A stretch of DNA of 64,000 bases, from NCBI RefSeq assembly GCF_002224225.1, contig NZ_NJGG01000003.1:124001-188000 (forward strand), written 5' to 3'. Shown piece by piece: positions 9,927 to 22,925 of the stretch (positions within the stretch are counted from its first letter, which is position 1; each line of letters opens with the position of its first letter). Origin of the DNA: Polynucleobacter cosmopolitanus (GTDB taxonomy: Bacteria > Pseudomonadota > Gammaproteobacteria > Burkholderiales > Burkholderiaceae). The notes below the pieces were generated by a model. The model saw nothing but the letters and a program-made list of their open reading frames with translations. It had not been told where the DNA came from and ran no database searches. Position numbers and translations under genes: made by a program.

Positions 9927-11279
9927 ATGAAACCAGTTATTGCCATTGTTGGCAGACCAAACGTTGGTAAATCAACGCTATTCAATCGCTTGACGCGTTC
10001 GCGTGATGCGTTGGTGGCTGATTTTTCTGGCTTGACGCGTGATCGACATTACGGCAATGGTCGTGTGGGTGAGCGTGAGTTCATTTGTATTGATACCGGT
10101 GGTTTCGAACCAGTTGCTAAGACAGGTATCTTGGCAGAAATGGCCAAGCAAACCAAACAAGCAGTGGTTGAAGCCGATGTTGTTATTTTCTTGGTGGATG
10201 CTCGCTTGGGCATGGCGCCTCAAGACCGCGTGATTGCAGACTTTTTACGCAAGACGGGTCGCCCAGTCATTTTGGCGGTCAATAAAGCTGAGGGCATGGC
10301 TCACGCCACAGTCACAGCAGATTTCTATGAATTAGGTTTGGGAGAGCCTGTAGCTATTTCATCAGCGCATGGTGATGGTGTTCGCTACATGATTGACGAT
10401 GCACTGGATGCATTGGGTTTGCCTGATGAGCCTGAAGAGGATGACCGAACAGATAAGCCGATGCGAATTGCCGTGGTGGGTCGACCAAACGTTGGTAAAT
10501 CCACATTCATCAATACCTTGATTGGTGAAGAGCGAGTGATTGCATTTGATATGCCTGGTACAACCCGAGATGCGATTGATGTTCCATTTACCCGTAACGG
10601 TAAACCGTATGTGATGATTGATACGGCTGGTCTTCGTAAACGCGGCAAGGTATTTGAAGCCATCGAAAAATTCTCAGTCGTTAAAACCTTGCAAGCGATT
10701 GCCGATGCCAATGTCGTGATTTTAATGTTGGATGCTCAGCAAGATATTTCTGAGCAAGATGCTCACATTGCAGGCTTTATTGTTGATGCAGGTCGAGCAT
10801 TGGTGTTAGCGGTGAATAAGTGGGATGGCATGGATGATTACCAAAAAGAACGTGCCAGAACAGACATTGCTAGAAAACTACGTTTCTTAGACTTTGCCAA
10901 TGTTCACCCAATTTCAGCCATCAAAGGTTTCGGTATCAAAGAATTGTTCAAAGATGTGGATGCCGCTTATGGGGCTGCGATGTCAAAATTGCCGACTCCG
11001 AAGTTGACCCGTATTTTGGAAGAAGCGGTTGAATTTCAGCAACCTAAGCGTGTTGGTATGTCACGTCCGAAGATGCGCTATGCGCACCAAGGCGGTTCAA
11101 ATCCGCCGATTGTTGTGATCCACGGAAACGCTTTGAGTGGTGTGACTGACAGCTATCGCCGATATCTTGAGGGTCGCTTCAGAGAGGCGTTTAAGTTGCG
11201 TGGCACTCCCTTGAGGCTTGAGTTCAGAACCGGTCAAAACCCTTTTGTTGACTCGGATAAAGGCAAGAAAAAGAAGTGA
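9927..11279 (+). CDS. der: Ribosome biogenesis GTPase Der (EngA)
   Basis: 450 residues with the two tandem GTPase domains that define Der. The first P-loop is [14 protein letters not shown] (about residues 8-21) with a DTGG switch and NKAE. The second is [14 protein letters not shown] (about 185-198) with DTAG and NKWD. A C-terminal KH-like domain ends in a basic tail. Der is needed for assembly of the 50S subunit. Its place after bamB and before hfq is usual for betaproteobacteria. Confidence 0.96.
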   Translation: MKPVIAIVGRPNVGKSTLFNRLTRSRDALVADFSGLTRDRHYGNGRVGEREFICIDTGGFEPVAKTGILAEMAKQTKQAVVEADVVIFLVDARLGMAPQDRVIADFLRKTGRPVILAVNKAEGMAHATVTADFYELGLGEPVAISSAHGDGVRYMIDDALDALGLPDEPEEDDRTDKPMRIAVVGRPNVGKSTFINTLIGEERVIAFDMPGTTRDAIDVPFTRNGKPYVMIDTAGLRKRGKVFEAIEKFSVVKTLQAIADANVVILMLDAQQDISEQDAHIAGFIVDAGRALVLAVNKWDGMDDYQKERARTDIARKLRFLDFANVHPISAIKGFGIKELFKDVDAAYGAAMSKLPTPKLTRILEEAVEFQQPKRVGMSRPKMRYAHQGGSNPPIVVIHGNALSGVTDSYRRYLEGRFREAFKLRGTPLRLEFRTGQNPFVDSDKGKKKK

Positions 11280-11397
11280 AAAACACTTTTTATATAGCTT
11301 AGTTAAACTAAGGGCTAATAAACACATAACAACGATTAACTGAGACTAGATTTCTAGAGTAAGACTCCAAACAACCAATAAGAAAGAAGGAGCAGGC

Positions 11398-11643
11398 ATG
11401 AACAATAATAAAGGCCAACTTTTACAAGATCCATTTTTAAATGCGCTGCGCAAAGAGCACATTCCCGTCTCCATTTACTTGGTAAATGGTATTAAATTGC
11501 AGGGAAATGTTGAATCATTTGATCAGTACGTGATTCTTTTGCGTAACACTGTGACTCAAATGGTATACAAGCATGCCATTTCAACAGTGGTTCCTGCTAG
11601 AGCTGTGGAGTTCCGTGCGGATGAGGGAACTCCAGAAGCTTAA
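11398..11643 (+). CDS. hfq: RNA chaperone Hfq
   Basis: 81 residues, the short form without a long C-terminal tail. The Sm1 part ([27 protein letters not shown]) and the Sm2 motif YKHAIS are intact. Hfq forms a hexameric ring that pairs small RNAs with mRNAs. A good AAGGAG ribosome site lies 7 nt upstream. The 118-nt leader contains two short palindromes (11298-11312 and 11346-11357), and hfq probably has its own promoter there as well as read-through from der. hflX starts 6 nt after the stop, the classic hfq-hflX-hflK-hflC order. Confidence 0.96.
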   Translation: MNNNKGQLLQDPFLNALRKEHIPVSIYLVNGIKLQGNVESFDQYVILLRNTVTQMVYKHAISTVVPARAVEFRADEGTPEA

Positions 11644-11649
11644 CTTCTT

Positions 11650-12873
11650 ATGCAAGCAGTTAAAGCTGCCCTTATTGGGATAGATCCAGGCGGTAAACCT
11701 GACTTCGCAGACAGTATGGCGGAGTTGGGTCTTCTTGCATCCAGCGCAGGATCACAGCCTGTGATGACCATGATCGCAAAGCGTGCAAAACCAGACCCAG
11801 CACTTTATATGGGCTCAGGTAAGGCCACAGAATTAAGAGAGCAGATGGAGGCCAATGAGGTTGAGTTGGCGATTTTCAATCACGCTCTTTCTCCCGTTCA
11901 GCAACGTAACTTAGAGCGTCATTTGCAATGTCATGTGATTGATCGCACTGGTTTGATCTTAGATATTTTTGCGCAAAGAGCTAAGAGCCATGTGGGTAAA
12001 ACACAGGTGCAACTGGCCAATGTTCGATATCAAGTTTCAAGACTGGTCAAGGCTTGGAGTCACTTGGAGCGGCAAAAGGGCGGTATTGGTATGCGCGGCG
12101 GCCCTGGTGAGACGCAGATGGAATTGGACCGAAGGATGCTTGAGAACAAAGCTAAGCGCTTGCAAGCTGAATTGGAAAAGTTACAGAAGCAACAGGCTAC
12201 TCAGCGACGTTCCCGTGAAAAGGGCGGTGTTTTCTCAGTTTCTTTGGTTGGGTATACCAATGCTGGTAAATCAACTTTGTTCAATGCTTTGACCAAAGCG
12301 GGTACCTATGCCGCAGATCAATTGTTCGCAACCTTGGATACCACCTCAAGAAGAGTCTATTTGCCGGAGATTGGAAATGCGGTCATTTCTGATACGGTTG
12401 GATTTATACGAGACCTTCCTCACCAGTTGGTGGAAGCTTTTAGAGCAACTCTGGATGAAACCGTCAGGGCTGATTTATTGCTCCACGTGGTCGATGCATC
12501 GAGCTTTGATCGCGAACAACAAATGATTGAAGTGGATAAGGTTTTGACTGAAATTGGTGCCAACGAAACCCCTCAGCTGGTTGTGGTTAATAAAATTGAC
12601 CAAGTCCCTGCTTTAATGGAGCGAGGCCCTGTTGTTCGTTATGACAGAAGTGGCAAGGTGGCAGCCATATATATATCGGCTAAAGAGGGTATTGGCCTAG
12701 ATTTGATGCGTCAAACATTGGCTGATTTCGCCAGGAACACTGATAGAATGAAGGCTCCTGTAGACGAGGTTCCTTCAGTAGCTGAATTAAGTTCACAGGC
12801 CCCAGTTAAACGCTGGGAATCGTTAGATGTTTTTCATACTCGTACAGGAATGTATTCTCCCTTCGATGCGTAA
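11650..12873 (+). CDS. hflX: Ribosome-associated GTPase HflX
   Basis: 407 residues. An N-terminal HflX domain with GSGKATELREQM is followed by a helical region (GGPGETQMELDRRM) and a Ras-like G domain with P-loop GYTNAGKSTLFNAL, DTVGF and NKID. HflX splits stalled or heat-damaged 70S ribosomes. The last codons overlap the start of hflK by 8 nt (ATGCGTAA). Confidence 0.94.
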   Translation: MQAVKAALIGIDPGGKPDFADSMAELGLLASSAGSQPVMTMIAKRAKPDPALYMGSGKATELREQMEANEVELAIFNHALSPVQQRNLERHLQCHVIDRTGLILDIFAQRAKSHVGKTQVQLANVRYQVSRLVKAWSHLERQKGGIGMRGGPGETQMELDRRMLENKAKRLQAELEKLQKQQATQRRSREKGGVFSVSLVGYTNAGKSTLFNALTKAGTYAADQLFATLDTTSRRVYLPEIGNAVISDTVGFIRDLPHQLVEAFRATLDETVRADLLLHVVDASSFDREQQMIEVDKVLTEIGANETPQLVVVNKIDQVPALMERGPVVRYDRSGKVAAIYISAKEGIGLDLMRQTLADFARNTDRMKAPVDEVPSVAELSSQAPVKRWESLDVFHTRTGMYSPFDA

Positions 12874-14203
12874 ATTACTACAAATATTCTCTGTTAATGA
12901 TCCCGGTTGGGGCAATAACCATCAATCAGGCCCAGATCGTGGCCGTGATGAAAAGGACGCGACACCTCCTCGTCAGGAGGAGAGACCTCGTCAACCTCAA
13001 AAACAAGATGGCCCACCAGATTTAGATCAGTTGTGGACAGACTTTAATAATCGTTTGAATAATTTATTCAAAGGTAAGGGTCAAGGCGGCGGTAATAATC
13101 AGCCACCATCATCCAAAGGTACTGGCGGTGACGGTATGAAGTCAGGCATTGGCGCTGGAGTGGTCGTGTTGGTTGCTGTGGTGGTTTGGGTATTCAGCGG
13201 CTTTTTCATGATCCAAGAAGGTCAAACCGGAGTGGTTTTACATTTTGGTAAATACAGTCACACCACGCGCCCTGGTATCAACTGGCGCATGCCATGGCCA
13301 GTGCAAACGCATGAAGTGGTGAATCTGTCATCTATTCGTTCCGTTGAAGTGGGTAGAGCAAATTTAATCAAAGCATCAAATCTCAAAGACTCTTCAATGT
13401 TGACTGAGGACGAAAACATCATTGATGTGAAATTTGCTGTTCAATATCGCTTAAAAGATGCTTCTGAGTATTTGTTCAATAACAAAGATCCAGATGGAGC
13501 AGTTGTTCAATCGGCTGAAACAGCGGTTCGTGAAATTGTTGGCAAGAGCAAGATGGACAATGTTTTGTATGAGAACCGTGAAAAGCTCGCGATTGATTTG
13601 AATGCTTCTATTCAGAAAATTTTAGATGGTTATAAGGCCGGTATTTTTATTACCAGTGTGACTGTACAAAACGTACAGCCGCCTGAGCAAGTTCAAGCAG
13701 CATTTGATGATGCTGTGAAAGCTGGTCAAGACCGTGAGCGTTTGAAAAATGAAGGTCAAGCATACGCCAATGACATCATTCCGAAGGCTCGTGGTGCTGC
13801 TGATCGTTTGATGCAAGAAGCTGAGGGCTACAAAGCCAAAGTGACTGCAACGGCAGAGGGTGATGCGACGCGTTTCAAGTTAATTCAAGTTGAATACGCT
13901 AAGGCTCCTCAAGTGACCCGTGAACGTATGTACATCGACGCGATGCAAGAAATTTATACCAACGTGACCAAGGTCATGGTGGATCAGCGTTCAAGCAATG
14001 GAAGCTTGCTGTACTTGCCGCTAGATAAGTTGATTCAGCAAGTGGGATCGAATCCTACACAGTTACCGTTGCAGACTTCAAACACAATGGCAAATACACC
14101 TGCCAATACTTCATCTCCTAACCCCAACTCACCAATTGTGAATCCTCCAGCGGTCCCAGCTGAAAGAAGAGACACCTCTGGTTTGCGCAGTCGTGAACGA
14201 TAG
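12866..14203 (+). CDS. hflK: FtsH protease modulator HflK
   Basis: 445 residues. The start is the ATG that overlaps the hflX stop (MRKLLQIFSVNDPGWG), not an upstream in-frame ATG at 12827 that would lie deep in hflX. A Gly/Gln/Pro-rich cytoplasmic N-terminus (about 1-90) is followed by one membrane helix (GVVVLVAVVVWVFSGFFM) and then the SPFH/Band-7 domain. HflK pairs with HflC in a periplasmic-side cage that restrains the membrane protease FtsH. hflC follows after 12 nt. Confidence 0.94.
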   Translation: MRKLLQIFSVNDPGWGNNHQSGPDRGRDEKDATPPRQEERPRQPQKQDGPPDLDQLWTDFNNRLNNLFKGKGQGGGNNQPPSSKGTGGDGMKSGIGAGVVVLVAVVVWVFSGFFMIQEGQTGVVLHFGKYSHTTRPGINWRMPWPVQTHEVVNLSSIRSVEVGRANLIKASNLKDSSMLTEDENIIDVKFAVQYRLKDASEYLFNNKDPDGAVVQSAETAVREIVGKSKMDNVLYENREKLAIDLNASIQKILDGYKAGIFITSVTVQNVQPPEQVQAAFDDAVKAGQDRERLKNEGQAYANDIIPKARGAADRLMQEAEGYKAKVTATAEGDATRFKLIQVEYAKAPQVTRERMYIDAMQEIYTNVTKVMVDQRSSNGSLLYLPLDKLIQQVGSNPTQLPLQTSNTMANTPANTSSPNPNSPIVNPPAVPAERRDTSGLRSRER

Positions 14204-14215
14204 GAGATCAATAAA

Positions 14216-15118
14216 ATGATGAACCGAATTTTCCCAATTATTGCTGGTCTCTTTATTTTGATCGGCCTTTTATCATCCACCATTTTTGTTGTTGATCAAC
14301 GTCAATACGCTGCAGTGTTTGCTTTTGGTGAACTAAAGCGAGTGGTTGAAGAGCCTGGTTTGCAATTTAAATTGCCGCCGCCATTCCAGAGCGTGCAATT
14401 TTTTGAGCGCCGTATTTTGACCATTGACACTCCCGATGCTGAGCGTTTCATCACAGCTGAAAAGAAAAACTTATTGGTCGATTCTTTTGTGAAGTGGCGC
14501 ATTGTTGAACCGCGTAAATTCTTTATCAGTTTCAGAGGTGATGAGCGTATGGCTCAAGATCGTTTGAATCAGTTGGTCAAGTCGGCTTTGAACGAAGAAT
14601 TCACCAAACGCACTGTTCGTGAATTGATTTCTGAGCAGCGCGAGCAAGTGATGCAGAACATTCGTAAGAAAGTAGCTGAAGAGGCTGCTGATATTGGTAT
14701 TGAAATTGTGGATGTACGTTTAAAGAGAATCGATTTACTGGCAGAGATCAGTGAGTCAGTTTTCCGCCGAATGGAAGCAGAGCGCAAGCGTGTTGCTAAT
14801 GAATTGCGTTCAACTGGTTCTGCTGAGTCTGAAAAAATCAGAGCTGATGCAGAGCGTCAACGTGACATTATTTTGTCCAAAGCTTACCGTGATGCTCAAA
14901 AAATCAAGGGTCAAGGCGACGCACGAGCCACTGCATTCTATGGTGAGGCATTTAATCGTGATCCTCAATTTGCTCAGTTTTACAGAAGTCTTGAGGCCTA
15001 TCGCAGCAGCTTTAAAACCAAGCAGGACTTAATGGTCATGGATCCAAGCTCTGAATTTTTGAAATTCATGAAGAGCAGCAGACCGCAGTCTTCAAATTCG
15101 AACGCGGCGGCCAAGTAA
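14216..15118 (+). CDS. hflC: FtsH protease modulator HflC
   Basis: 300 residues with an N-terminal membrane anchor ([20 protein letters not shown]) and an SPFH/Band-7 domain ([19 protein letters not shown]). It is the partner of HflK. AGGAG lies 8 nt upstream of the ATG; a second ATG follows immediately, so the start is uncertain by one codon. The TAATG overlap with hisZ couples the two genes although their functions are unrelated. Confidence 0.94.
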   Translation: MMNRIFPIIAGLFILIGLLSSTIFVVDQRQYAAVFAFGELKRVVEEPGLQFKLPPPFQSVQFFERRILTIDTPDAERFITAEKKNLLVDSFVKWRIVEPRKFFISFRGDERMAQDRLNQLVKSALNEEFTKRTVRELISEQREQVMQNIRKKVAEEAADIGIEIVDVRLKRIDLLAEISESVFRRMEAERKRVANELRSTGSAESEKIRADAERQRDIILSKAYRDAQKIKGQGDARATAFYGEAFNRDPQFAQFYRSLEAYRSSFKTKQDLMVMDPSSEFLKFMKSSRPQSSNSNAAAK

Positions 15119-16284
15119 TGAATCGCTGGTTATTACCTGAAAACATCGCCGATATCTTGCCTTCCGAGGCAAGAAAGATTGAGGATTTACGTCGCATTCT
15201 TTTAGACCGTTTCCAGGCTTACGGCTATGAATTGGTCATGCCACCGATGTTGGAATACTTGGATTCTTTGTTAACTGGTTCAGGTCAGGATTTAAATCTT
15301 AAAACCTTTAAATTGGTGGATCAAATTTCAGGCAGAACCTTAGGTTTGCGTGCAGATATGACGCCACAGGTTGCCAGGATTGATGCACACCTACTAAATC
15401 GTCAAGGCGTCACACGCCTTTGCTACGCTGGATCAATTCTTCATACCCGTGCAGCAGCCGGCTCTAGCTCAAGAGAGCAATTGCAGTTAGGTGCTGAGAT
15501 TTATGGCCATGCTGGTTGGGAAGCAGATTTAGAGATTCAAGCATTATTGAATGACGTTCTTAATTTGAGCCAAGTCGGAGAAATCACTTTGGACATGTCG
15601 CATGCCGGTATTTTGACGGCTATTTTGGGCGATTTTCAACCGAAGTCAGAATCTCTAGAGGAGCTTTACTCAGCATTGCAGACCAAAGATGTAGCTGGTT
15701 TGAATCTAGTTCTTCAAGATTGGCCATCTGAGGTTAAGTCGGCTGTTTTGGCTTTGGCTAATTTGTGTGGTTCACCGAAACAGGTGTTAGATCAAGCCCG
15801 TCAAAATTTACCTAAAACTGCTGCTGTTAAAGCAGCTTTGGATGAGTTAGAGCGACTTTGCGCAGCTGTTGCGGATTTGCCAAATAGCCCAGAATTGAGC
15901 TTGGACCTCTCGGATTTGAAGGGTTACCAGTATCACAGCGGGGTGATGTTTGCTGCCTATGTTGAAGGTTTACCAGTCGCGATTGCACGTGGCGGTCGTT
16001 ATGACATGGTGGGCAAGGCATTTGGTCGATCACGACCAGCCACAGGTTTTTCATTAGATATCATGACTTTAGCCCGTATTTCTAAGAAAGATTCTAGAAA
16101 AACTGCGATTTTAGCTCCTTGGTCGAATGATCAAACATTGAGCCAAGAGATCGCTCAATTACGCTCACAAGGTCAAGTTGTGATCCAGTTACTACCTGGT
16201 CATGAACAAGACGGGGATGAGTTTCATTGCGATCGCGAGTTAGTGAATCAAAAAGGTGCATGGGTCGTTAAGACAAGAGCGTAA
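15118..16284 (+). CDS. hisZ: ATP phosphoribosyltransferase regulatory subunit HisZ
   Basis: 388 residues; a paralogue of histidyl-tRNA synthetase without tRNA charging activity. It keeps class II folds such as [16 protein letters not shown] and the histidine-binding-like ARGGRYD, but is shorter than HisS and lacks the anticodon domain. HisZ joins short-form HisG in an octamer for the first step of histidine synthesis; hisG is not in this window. The hflC-hisZ-purA order is typical of betaproteobacteria. Confidence 0.92.
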   Translation: MNRWLLPENIADILPSEARKIEDLRRILLDRFQAYGYELVMPPMLEYLDSLLTGSGQDLNLKTFKLVDQISGRTLGLRADMTPQVARIDAHLLNRQGVTRLCYAGSILHTRAAAGSSSREQLQLGAEIYGHAGWEADLEIQALLNDVLNLSQVGEITLDMSHAGILTAILGDFQPKSESLEELYSALQTKDVAGLNLVLQDWPSEVKSAVLALANLCGSPKQVLDQARQNLPKTAAVKAALDELERLCAAVADLPNSPELSLDLSDLKGYQYHSGVMFAAYVEGLPVAIARGGRYDMVGKAFGRSRPATGFSLDIMTLARISKKDSRKTAILAPWSNDQTLSQEIAQLRSQGQVVIQLLPGHEQDGDEFHCDRELVNQKGAWVVKTRA

Positions 16285-16312
16285 AATGTTCGTTTGCACA
16301 ATTTCTAATTAA

Positions 16313-17674
<1,362 letters not shown>

Positions 17675-17697
17675 TCAACAAATTGGTAACCAGACAA

Positions 17698-17723
17698 AAC
17701 GGCGCTCAAGGCGCCGTTTTTCT
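17698..17723 (+). terminator. Intrinsic terminator after purA
   Basis: An 8-bp perfect stem (AACGGCGC at 17698-17705 with GCGCCGTT at 17711-17718), a 5-nt loop and a T-rich tail, 23 nt after the purA stop. Confidence 0.88.
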
Positions 17724-17798
17724 TTACTGATAAAAGAATTTCTTGGCAAGTTTTGATAAATTATTATGAATTGACACATTCTTATAAGACAATGGGGT

Positions 17799-20273
17799 AT
17801 GACTAAAAAAAGTACTAAAGGGACATTGGCTCTATCTGAGTCAAAAGCAAAAAATCTCCCAGAAAAGCAAGGCACGGTGCAAGGTCACCGAGATGGATTT
17901 GGATTTGTTATTCCTGATGATGGCGGTGAAGATATCTTTTTAAATGAGCGCGAGATGTCGCGCGTGATGCATCACGACAAAGTGATCGTCAGAGTTTCTG
18001 GGCTAGATCGACGTGGTCGCCCTGAGGGTCAAATCAGCGAAGTGCTCATGCATGCCAATCAATTTGTGATTGGCCGTTTATTGAATGAAAACGGTGTTTT
18101 AATTTGCGCACCTGAAGATAAAAGAATTGGTCACGATATTCTGATTCCACCCAAAGGCCAGGGTAACGCCAAATTAGGTCAAGTGGTTTCTGTTGAGATC
18201 ATCGATTACCCAGATAGTTATCGCCAAGCAGTGGGTCGAGTGGTTGAGGTCCTCGGTGAGATTGATGACCCTGGTATGGAAATCGAAATCGCTGTGCGCA
18301 AGTACGGTGTGCCACATTTATTTTCTCCTGCTGCTGCCAAAGAGGCCGAAGCATTACCTGATGAAATAAGAGATGAGGATCTCGAGGGTCGCATTGATTT
18401 GCGCGATATTCCTCTGGTGACGATTGACGGTGAAGATGCCCGTGACTTTGATGATGCTGTTTACTGCGAGCCAGTCACTTGGGGTAAAGAAAAAGCATGG
18501 CGCTTGATTGTTGCCATTGCTGATGTATCTCACTATGTCAAACCTGGTCACCCACTAGACACCGACGCCATCAGCCGTGCCACATCTGTTTACTTTCCGC
18601 GCAGAGTCATACCAATGCTGCCGGAAAAAATATCCAATGGTCTGTGCTCACTAAAACCTGAGGTTGATCGCTTGTGCATGGTTTGTGATGCGGTGATTGA
18701 TGTTCATGGTGAGGTACAGGCTTATCAGTTCTATCCAGCGGTGATGCATTCGGCACAGCGCTTCACTTACAACACCGTTTGGGAAATTTTAAGTAACTCG
18801 AATGGTCCAGAGGCAGCGCGATTCAAACACCTCAAAAAGAATCTTGATCGTCTTTACAGTCTTTATAAAGTTTTGCGTGCTGCACGCGACAAGCGTGGTG
18901 CGATTGATTTCGAAACGACTGAGACGCAAATCATCAGCAATGCTTTGGGCAAGATTGAACGCATCGAGCCAAGGGTTCGCAATGAAGCTCATCGAATCAT
19001 TGAAGAGTGCATGTTGTCAGCCAACGTCTGTGCTGCAGACTTCTTAGATAAAAATGGACATTCGTCTTTATTCCGAGTCCACGCTGAGCCATCCGTTGAA
19101 AAATTATTAACGCTCAAGCAAGTATTGAGAACGGCTGGATTAAATTTAGGTGGCTCGGATAAACCAAGACCCAAAGACTTTGCCAAGTTGATTGAAGAAA
19201 TCAAACCAAGGCCTGATGCGAGCATGCTTCAGTCAGTGGTGCTGAGATCAATGCAGCAAGCGGTGTATCAACCTGATAATTATGGTCACTTTGGTTTGGC
19301 GTACCCGGCTTACGCTCATTTCACGAGCCCAATTCGCCGTTATCCAGACCTGTTGGTGCATCGCGCTATCAAAGCGATTTTGGCGAAGAAAACTTATTCA
19401 CCTAGCATTCCTGTAGACGTGGTGTTGAATTTGGCGATGCCCAAGAGCGGCCCTGGTCGAGTCAATGCCGCCAATGCCAAGAAGTCTCATGAAGAAGGTA
19501 AATTAAAACCTGCTGCAAAAACAGCCCGAGGTTCTAAAGCAAAACAAGAGGCATCGACAGCCATGGCTGCTTGGGCTCAATTGGGAGTTCATTGCTCTTC
19601 CAATGAGCGTCGTGCTGATGAAGCCTCGCGAGACGTTGAGGCATGGTTGAAGTGCTATTACATGCGTGACCATCTCGGTCAAGAATATGCTGGCACGATC
19701 ACGGGTGTTGCAACGTTTGGTTTATTTGTTCAATTAGAAAGCCTCTTTGTTGAAGGCATGATTCACATCAGCGAACTTGGCGGCGATTACTATCAATACG
19801 ATGAAGCCAGACAAGAGCTTCGTGGGGAGCGCACGGGTATTCGTTACAGACTAACTGATCGCGTTCATGTTTTGGTCAGCCGAGTTGACTTGGATGCTCG
19901 CAGAATCGAATTCAGTTTGGTCAAGCCAAACAGTGACAGAAATGGTGTTGCAGGCGTTGGAGCCAGTGATCGTTTCTCGCAAGTTGATCAAGGTCGAGGC
20001 AATAAATCCAATCGACATCCTGGCGCCAAGAAATCTTCATCAAGATCACACTCCAGTTCAAGGGCTAATCCGAATTCGAGCGCAACTCAGGCAGGTGTGA
20101 GGGGATCTCGCGGAGTAGCTGGAGAAGGCTCTGGACTATCATCGCCACCCGCTAAGTCAGCAGGTGCAGCCAAAAAGAAAACCACAGCAGCCAAGGCTGG
20201 TAAAAAACCAAAAAAAGCCAGTAATGCCAAATCAAAAGGGCATGAGCTAAGTATTCGTAAAGGCCGTCGTTAA
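17799..20273 (+). CDS. rnr: Ribonuclease R
   Basis: 824 residues. Cold-shock-like OB folds come first ([24 protein letters not shown] is one). The RNB catalytic domain follows, with [17 protein letters not shown] supplying the metal-binding aspartates and [16 protein letters not shown] near its end. An S1 domain ([17 protein letters not shown]) starts near residue 625. A Lys/Ala-rich insertion of about 50 residues (about 545-595) lies between RNB and the conserved [20 protein letters not shown]. The last 100 residues are a low-complexity basic tail. The enzyme degrades structured RNA 3' to 5'. The TAATG overlap with rlmB couples it to the next gene. Confidence 0.94.
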   Translation: MTKKSTKGTLALSESKAKNLPEKQGTVQGHRDGFGFVIPDDGGEDIFLNEREMSRVMHHDKVIVRVSGLDRRGRPEGQISEVLMHANQFVIGRLLNENGVLICAPEDKRIGHDILIPPKGQGNAKLGQVVSVEIIDYPDSYRQAVGRVVEVLGEIDDPGMEIEIAVRKYGVPHLFSPAAAKEAEALPDEIRDEDLEGRIDLRDIPLVTIDGEDARDFDDAVYCEPVTWGKEKAWRLIVAIADVSHYVKPGHPLDTDAISRATSVYFPRRVIPMLPEKISNGLCSLKPEVDRLCMVCDAVIDVHGEVQAYQFYPAVMHSAQRFTYNTVWEILSNSNGPEAARFKHLKKNLDRLYSLYKVLRAARDKRGAIDFETTETQIISNALGKIERIEPRVRNEAHRIIEECMLSANVCAADFLDKNGHSSLFRVHAEPSVEKLLTLKQVLRTAGLNLGGSDKPRPKDFAKLIEEIKPRPDASMLQSVVLRSMQQAVYQPDNYGHFGLAYPAYAHFTSPIRRYPDLLVHRAIKAILAKKTYSPSIPVDVVLNLAMPKSGPGRVNAANAKKSHEEGKLKPAAKTARGSKAKQEASTAMAAWAQLGVHCSSNERRADEASRDVEAWLKCYYMRDHLGQEYAGTITGVATFGLFVQLESLFVEGMIHISELGGDYYQYDEARQELRGERTGIRYRLTDRVHVLVSRVDLDARRIEFSLVKPNSDRNGVAGVGASDRFSQVDQGRGNKSNRHPGAKKSSSRSHSSSRANPNSSATQAGVRGSRGVAGEGSGLSSPPAKSAGAAKKKTTAAKAGKKPKKASNAKSKGHELSIRKGRR

Positions 20274-21067
20274 TGTCAGATAGAGATTCAAAAAAAGACC
20301 AATCGCCAAGGCAGCAAGGTGGCGATGGTAAGCAAATGATTTTAGGTTTTCATGCCGTGATAGCAAGACTGCGTCAAGACCCTGAGTCATTGAGAACAGT
20401 TTATGTTGATCCTGCAAGACGTGATCGCAGGATGCAAGATTTCATTAAATCGGCTGAACCGATTTTAGGAAGACGCTTGCACCAAGCTGATACAGAACGT
20501 TTAAGAACCCTGGCCGGTAATGATCGTCATCAAGGTGTGGTGGCTTTTGCAGACACGATTTCTAAAGTTCAAACTTTGGATGAGCTATTGGACGCTCTGA
20601 GTGGTCCAGCACTTTTATTGATTTTGGATGGTGTGACTGATCCTCATAATCTTGGAGCATGTCTTCGAGTGGCGGATGGTGCAGGTGTTGATGCTGTGAT
20701 CGTGCCTAAAGATCGCTCAGCACATTTGAATGCTACCGTGAGTAAAGTGGCCAGTGGTGCTGCTGAGACCATGCCTTTGATCGCTGTGACCAATTTGGCC
20801 AGAACCATGCGCGAGCTTCAAGAGGCGGGCGTATGGCTGATTGGAACAGATGATCAGACTGAAAAAACGCTTTACGACATTGATTTCACAGGTCCAGTAG
20901 CTTTGGTGATGGGGGCTGAAGGTGAAGGCATGCGAAGGCTGACCAGAGAAACTTGTGATGCACTTGTCAAAATACCGATGATGGGTGGCGTAGAAAGCTT
21001 GAACGTTTCTGTTGCCAGTGGTGTTGCCCTGTATGAGGCGCGCCGACAAAGAATGCTAAAAGCTTAA
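20273..21067 (+). CDS. rlmB: 23S rRNA (guanosine-2251-2'-O)-methyltransferase RlmB
   Basis: 264 residues; a SPOUT (TrmH-family) methyltransferase. The N-terminal substrate-binding domain ([17 protein letters not shown]) is preceded by about 20 polar residues. The knotted C-terminal SAM domain carries [28 protein letters not shown] and the closing [16 protein letters not shown]. It 2'-O-methylates G2251 of 23S rRNA. It is translationally coupled to rnr, a pairing also seen in E. coli. Confidence 0.94.
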   Translation: MSDRDSKKDQSPRQQGGDGKQMILGFHAVIARLRQDPESLRTVYVDPARRDRRMQDFIKSAEPILGRRLHQADTERLRTLAGNDRHQGVVAFADTISKVQTLDELLDALSGPALLLILDGVTDPHNLGACLRVADGAGVDAVIVPKDRSAHLNATVSKVASGAAETMPLIAVTNLARTMRELQEAGVWLIGTDDQTEKTLYDIDFTGPVALVMGAEGEGMRRLTRETCDALVKIPMMGGVESLNVSVASGVALYEARRQRMLKA

Positions 21068-21090
21068 AAACGTAAGGCTAAACCCATATT

Positions 21091-21120
21091 AAAAAAAGGT
21101 GCTTTTAAGCACCTTTTTTT
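21091..21120. terminator. Bidirectional intrinsic terminator between rlmB and tal
   Basis: A 14-bp perfect inverted repeat (21091-21104 with 21107-21120): an AGGTGC/GCACCT core flanked by A-run and T-run, so it serves both converging genes. A second perfect hairpin without a T-run (GGCTATTGAT at 21132-21141 with ATCAATAGCC at 21146-21155) sits between it and the tal stop; it may protect the tal mRNA 3' end. Confidence 0.88.
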
Positions 21121-21168
21121 ATTGATCCTAAGGCTATTGATATTCATCAATAGCCATGGGCTGAAACT

Positions 21169-22128
21169 TTAACTGGCGAGTACCTTTTCTAATTTTTCAA
21201 TATCAGCACAGAACAAACGAATGCCTTCAGAGAGTTTTTCTGTGGCCATGGCATCTTGATTCAACTGATAGCGGAATGATGCTTCATCAGCCTTGATGAC
21301 ATTCAATTGAAGTGCTTTTGCAGTTTCTTTTGCGCTTTGAAGCGTCAATGCAGGAGTTAACGCTGTTGAGTTAGCTTGCAACTCAGCGAGCAGTTCTGGG
21401 CTGATGGTCAATAAATCACATCCGGCTAAATGAGTGATTTGGCCAATATTTCTAAAGCTGGCGCCCATCACCTCGGTTTGAATATCAAAGCTCTTGTAGT
21501 AGTTGTAGATGCTCTTCACAGACACAACGCCTGGATCATTGGCGCCTCCATGAACTTCATCCTGCCACTGTGCACCTAAAGACTTTTTGTGCCAATCAGT
21601 GATGCGACCAACAAAGGGGGAGATCAACTGAGCTTTTGCATCGGCGCAGGCAACTGCCTGAATCAAGCTGAACAAGAGGGTCATGTTACAAGCGATACCT
21701 TCAGCCTGAAGAGTTTTCGCTGCTTGTATACCTTCCCAAGTACTGGCTATTTTGATCAGGACACGCTTTTTAGAAATACCGTTCGCTTCATATATGGCGA
21801 TGATTTCTCGGGCCTTTTTAACCGTACCTGCTGTATCAAACGACAAACGTGCGTCCACTTCAGTGGAGACGCGGCCCGGAACGATTTTTAATATTTCCAT
21901 ACCAAAAGCTACTAGCAAGGCATCGATCAGTTGATCAACTGGTTTGCCTTTATTTTTAGCTTTGACATCAGCGATCAAAGATTGATAGCTTGGAAGTTGG
22001 GCTGCTTTTAGAATCAGCGATGGGTTGGTGGTGGCGTCTTGAGGTAAAAAAGCTTGCATGCGCTCAAAGTCACCCGTATCTGCAACCACGGTCGTGTATT
22101 GTTTTAATTGTTCAAGTAATGTGCTCAT
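21169..22128 (-). CDS. tal: Transaldolase
   Basis: 319 residues, the TalB-type length. The sequence shows [14 protein letters not shown] near the N-terminus and the Schiff-base lysine K126 in [12 protein letters not shown]. It transfers dihydroxyacetone units between sugar phosphates in the non-oxidative pentose phosphate pathway. It diverges from rpiA, another enzyme of that pathway, across 70 nt, so the two probably share a control region, although no clear promoter hexamers could be picked out there. Confidence 0.95.
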   Translation of the reverse strand: MSTLLEQLKQYTTVVADTGDFERMQAFLPQDATTNPSLILKAAQLPSYQSLIADVKAKNKGKPVDQLIDALLVAFGMEILKIVPGRVSTEVDARLSFDTAGTVKKAREIIAIYEANGISKKRVLIKIASTWEGIQAAKTLQAEGIACNMTLLFSLIQAVACADAKAQLISPFVGRITDWHKKSLGAQWQDEVHGGANDPGVVSVKSIYNYYKSFDIQTEVMGASFRNIGQITHLAGCDLLTISPELLAELQANSTALTPALTLQSAKETAKALQLNVIKADEASFRYQLNQDAMATEKLSEGIRLFCADIEKLEKVLAS

Positions 22129-22198
22129 GGGCTTATTTTAGAATGCTTCTCGAATAATGCTGTAAATTAACCCTAATTAATCATATAAACAGGTTTAC

Positions 22199-22891
22199 AT
22201 GTATACCCAAGATCAACTCAAAGCTATGGTAGCGGAAGCCGCCAAGGATGAAGTCCTGAAAAATATGGCCCCAGGCGGTATTTTGGGAGTTGGTACGGGA
22301 TCCACTGCTAATTTGTTTATTGATGCCATTGCGCCACATCAGTCTCATTTCGCGGGTGTTGTCTCCAGCTCACAAGCCAGTACGGATCGTTTACAGAAGC
22401 ACGGCTTTAAGGTCTTGGATAGCAATTCTGTTCAAAGTCTACCGATGTACGTTGATGGTGCTGATGAGATTGATCCTCATGGTCATATGCTCAAAGGTGG
22501 TGGCGGCGCTTTGACCCGTGAAAAAATCGTGGCTCACCTGGCTCAATCATTCATTTGTATTTGTGACGGCAGTAAGCAAGTGGATGTGATGGGTAAGTTT
22601 CCATTGCCTGTAGAGATTATTCCAATGGCTCATGCTCAAGTAGCGCGTGAATTAGAAAAATTAGGTGGGGTGGTAACACTCAGAAAAGTGAAGGGGACTG
22701 ACTCAGTTTATGTCACTGATAACCAAGGTTGGATTCTGGATGTTGCTGGTTTATCAATCAAGGACCCTGTAGGTCTTGAGTCACAAATTAATCAAATACC
22801 TGGTGTTGTGTGTAATGGGCTGTTTGCCAGAAGAAAAGCCAATGTTCTTTTGATTGGTGAGGCTGCTGGGGTGCGCCGTCAAACATATTGA
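22199..22891 (+). CDS. rpiA: Ribose-5-phosphate isomerase A
   Basis: 230 residues. The phosphate-binding loop [15 protein letters not shown] and the [24 protein letters not shown] segment define RpiA. It interconverts ribose-5-phosphate and ribulose-5-phosphate. It diverges from tal and ends at a bidirectional terminator. Confidence 0.96.
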   Translation: MYTQDQLKAMVAEAAKDEVLKNMAPGGILGVGTGSTANLFIDAIAPHQSHFAGVVSSSQASTDRLQKHGFKVLDSNSVQSLPMYVDGADEIDPHGHMLKGGGGALTREKIVAHLAQSFICICDGSKQVDVMGKFPLPVEIIPMAHAQVARELEKLGGVVTLRKVKGTDSVYVTDNQGWILDVAGLSIKDPVGLESQINQIPGVVCNGLFARRKANVLLIGEAAGVRRQTY

Positions 22892-22925
22892 TTTTCGAGG
22901 CATTGATCTTTGTAATGCAATATTA

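Noticed and set aside
17771..17776. Perfect TTGACA upstream of rnr
   Set aside because: It lies 23 bases before the start codon and no -10 hexamer can fit at 16-18 bp without entering the gene.
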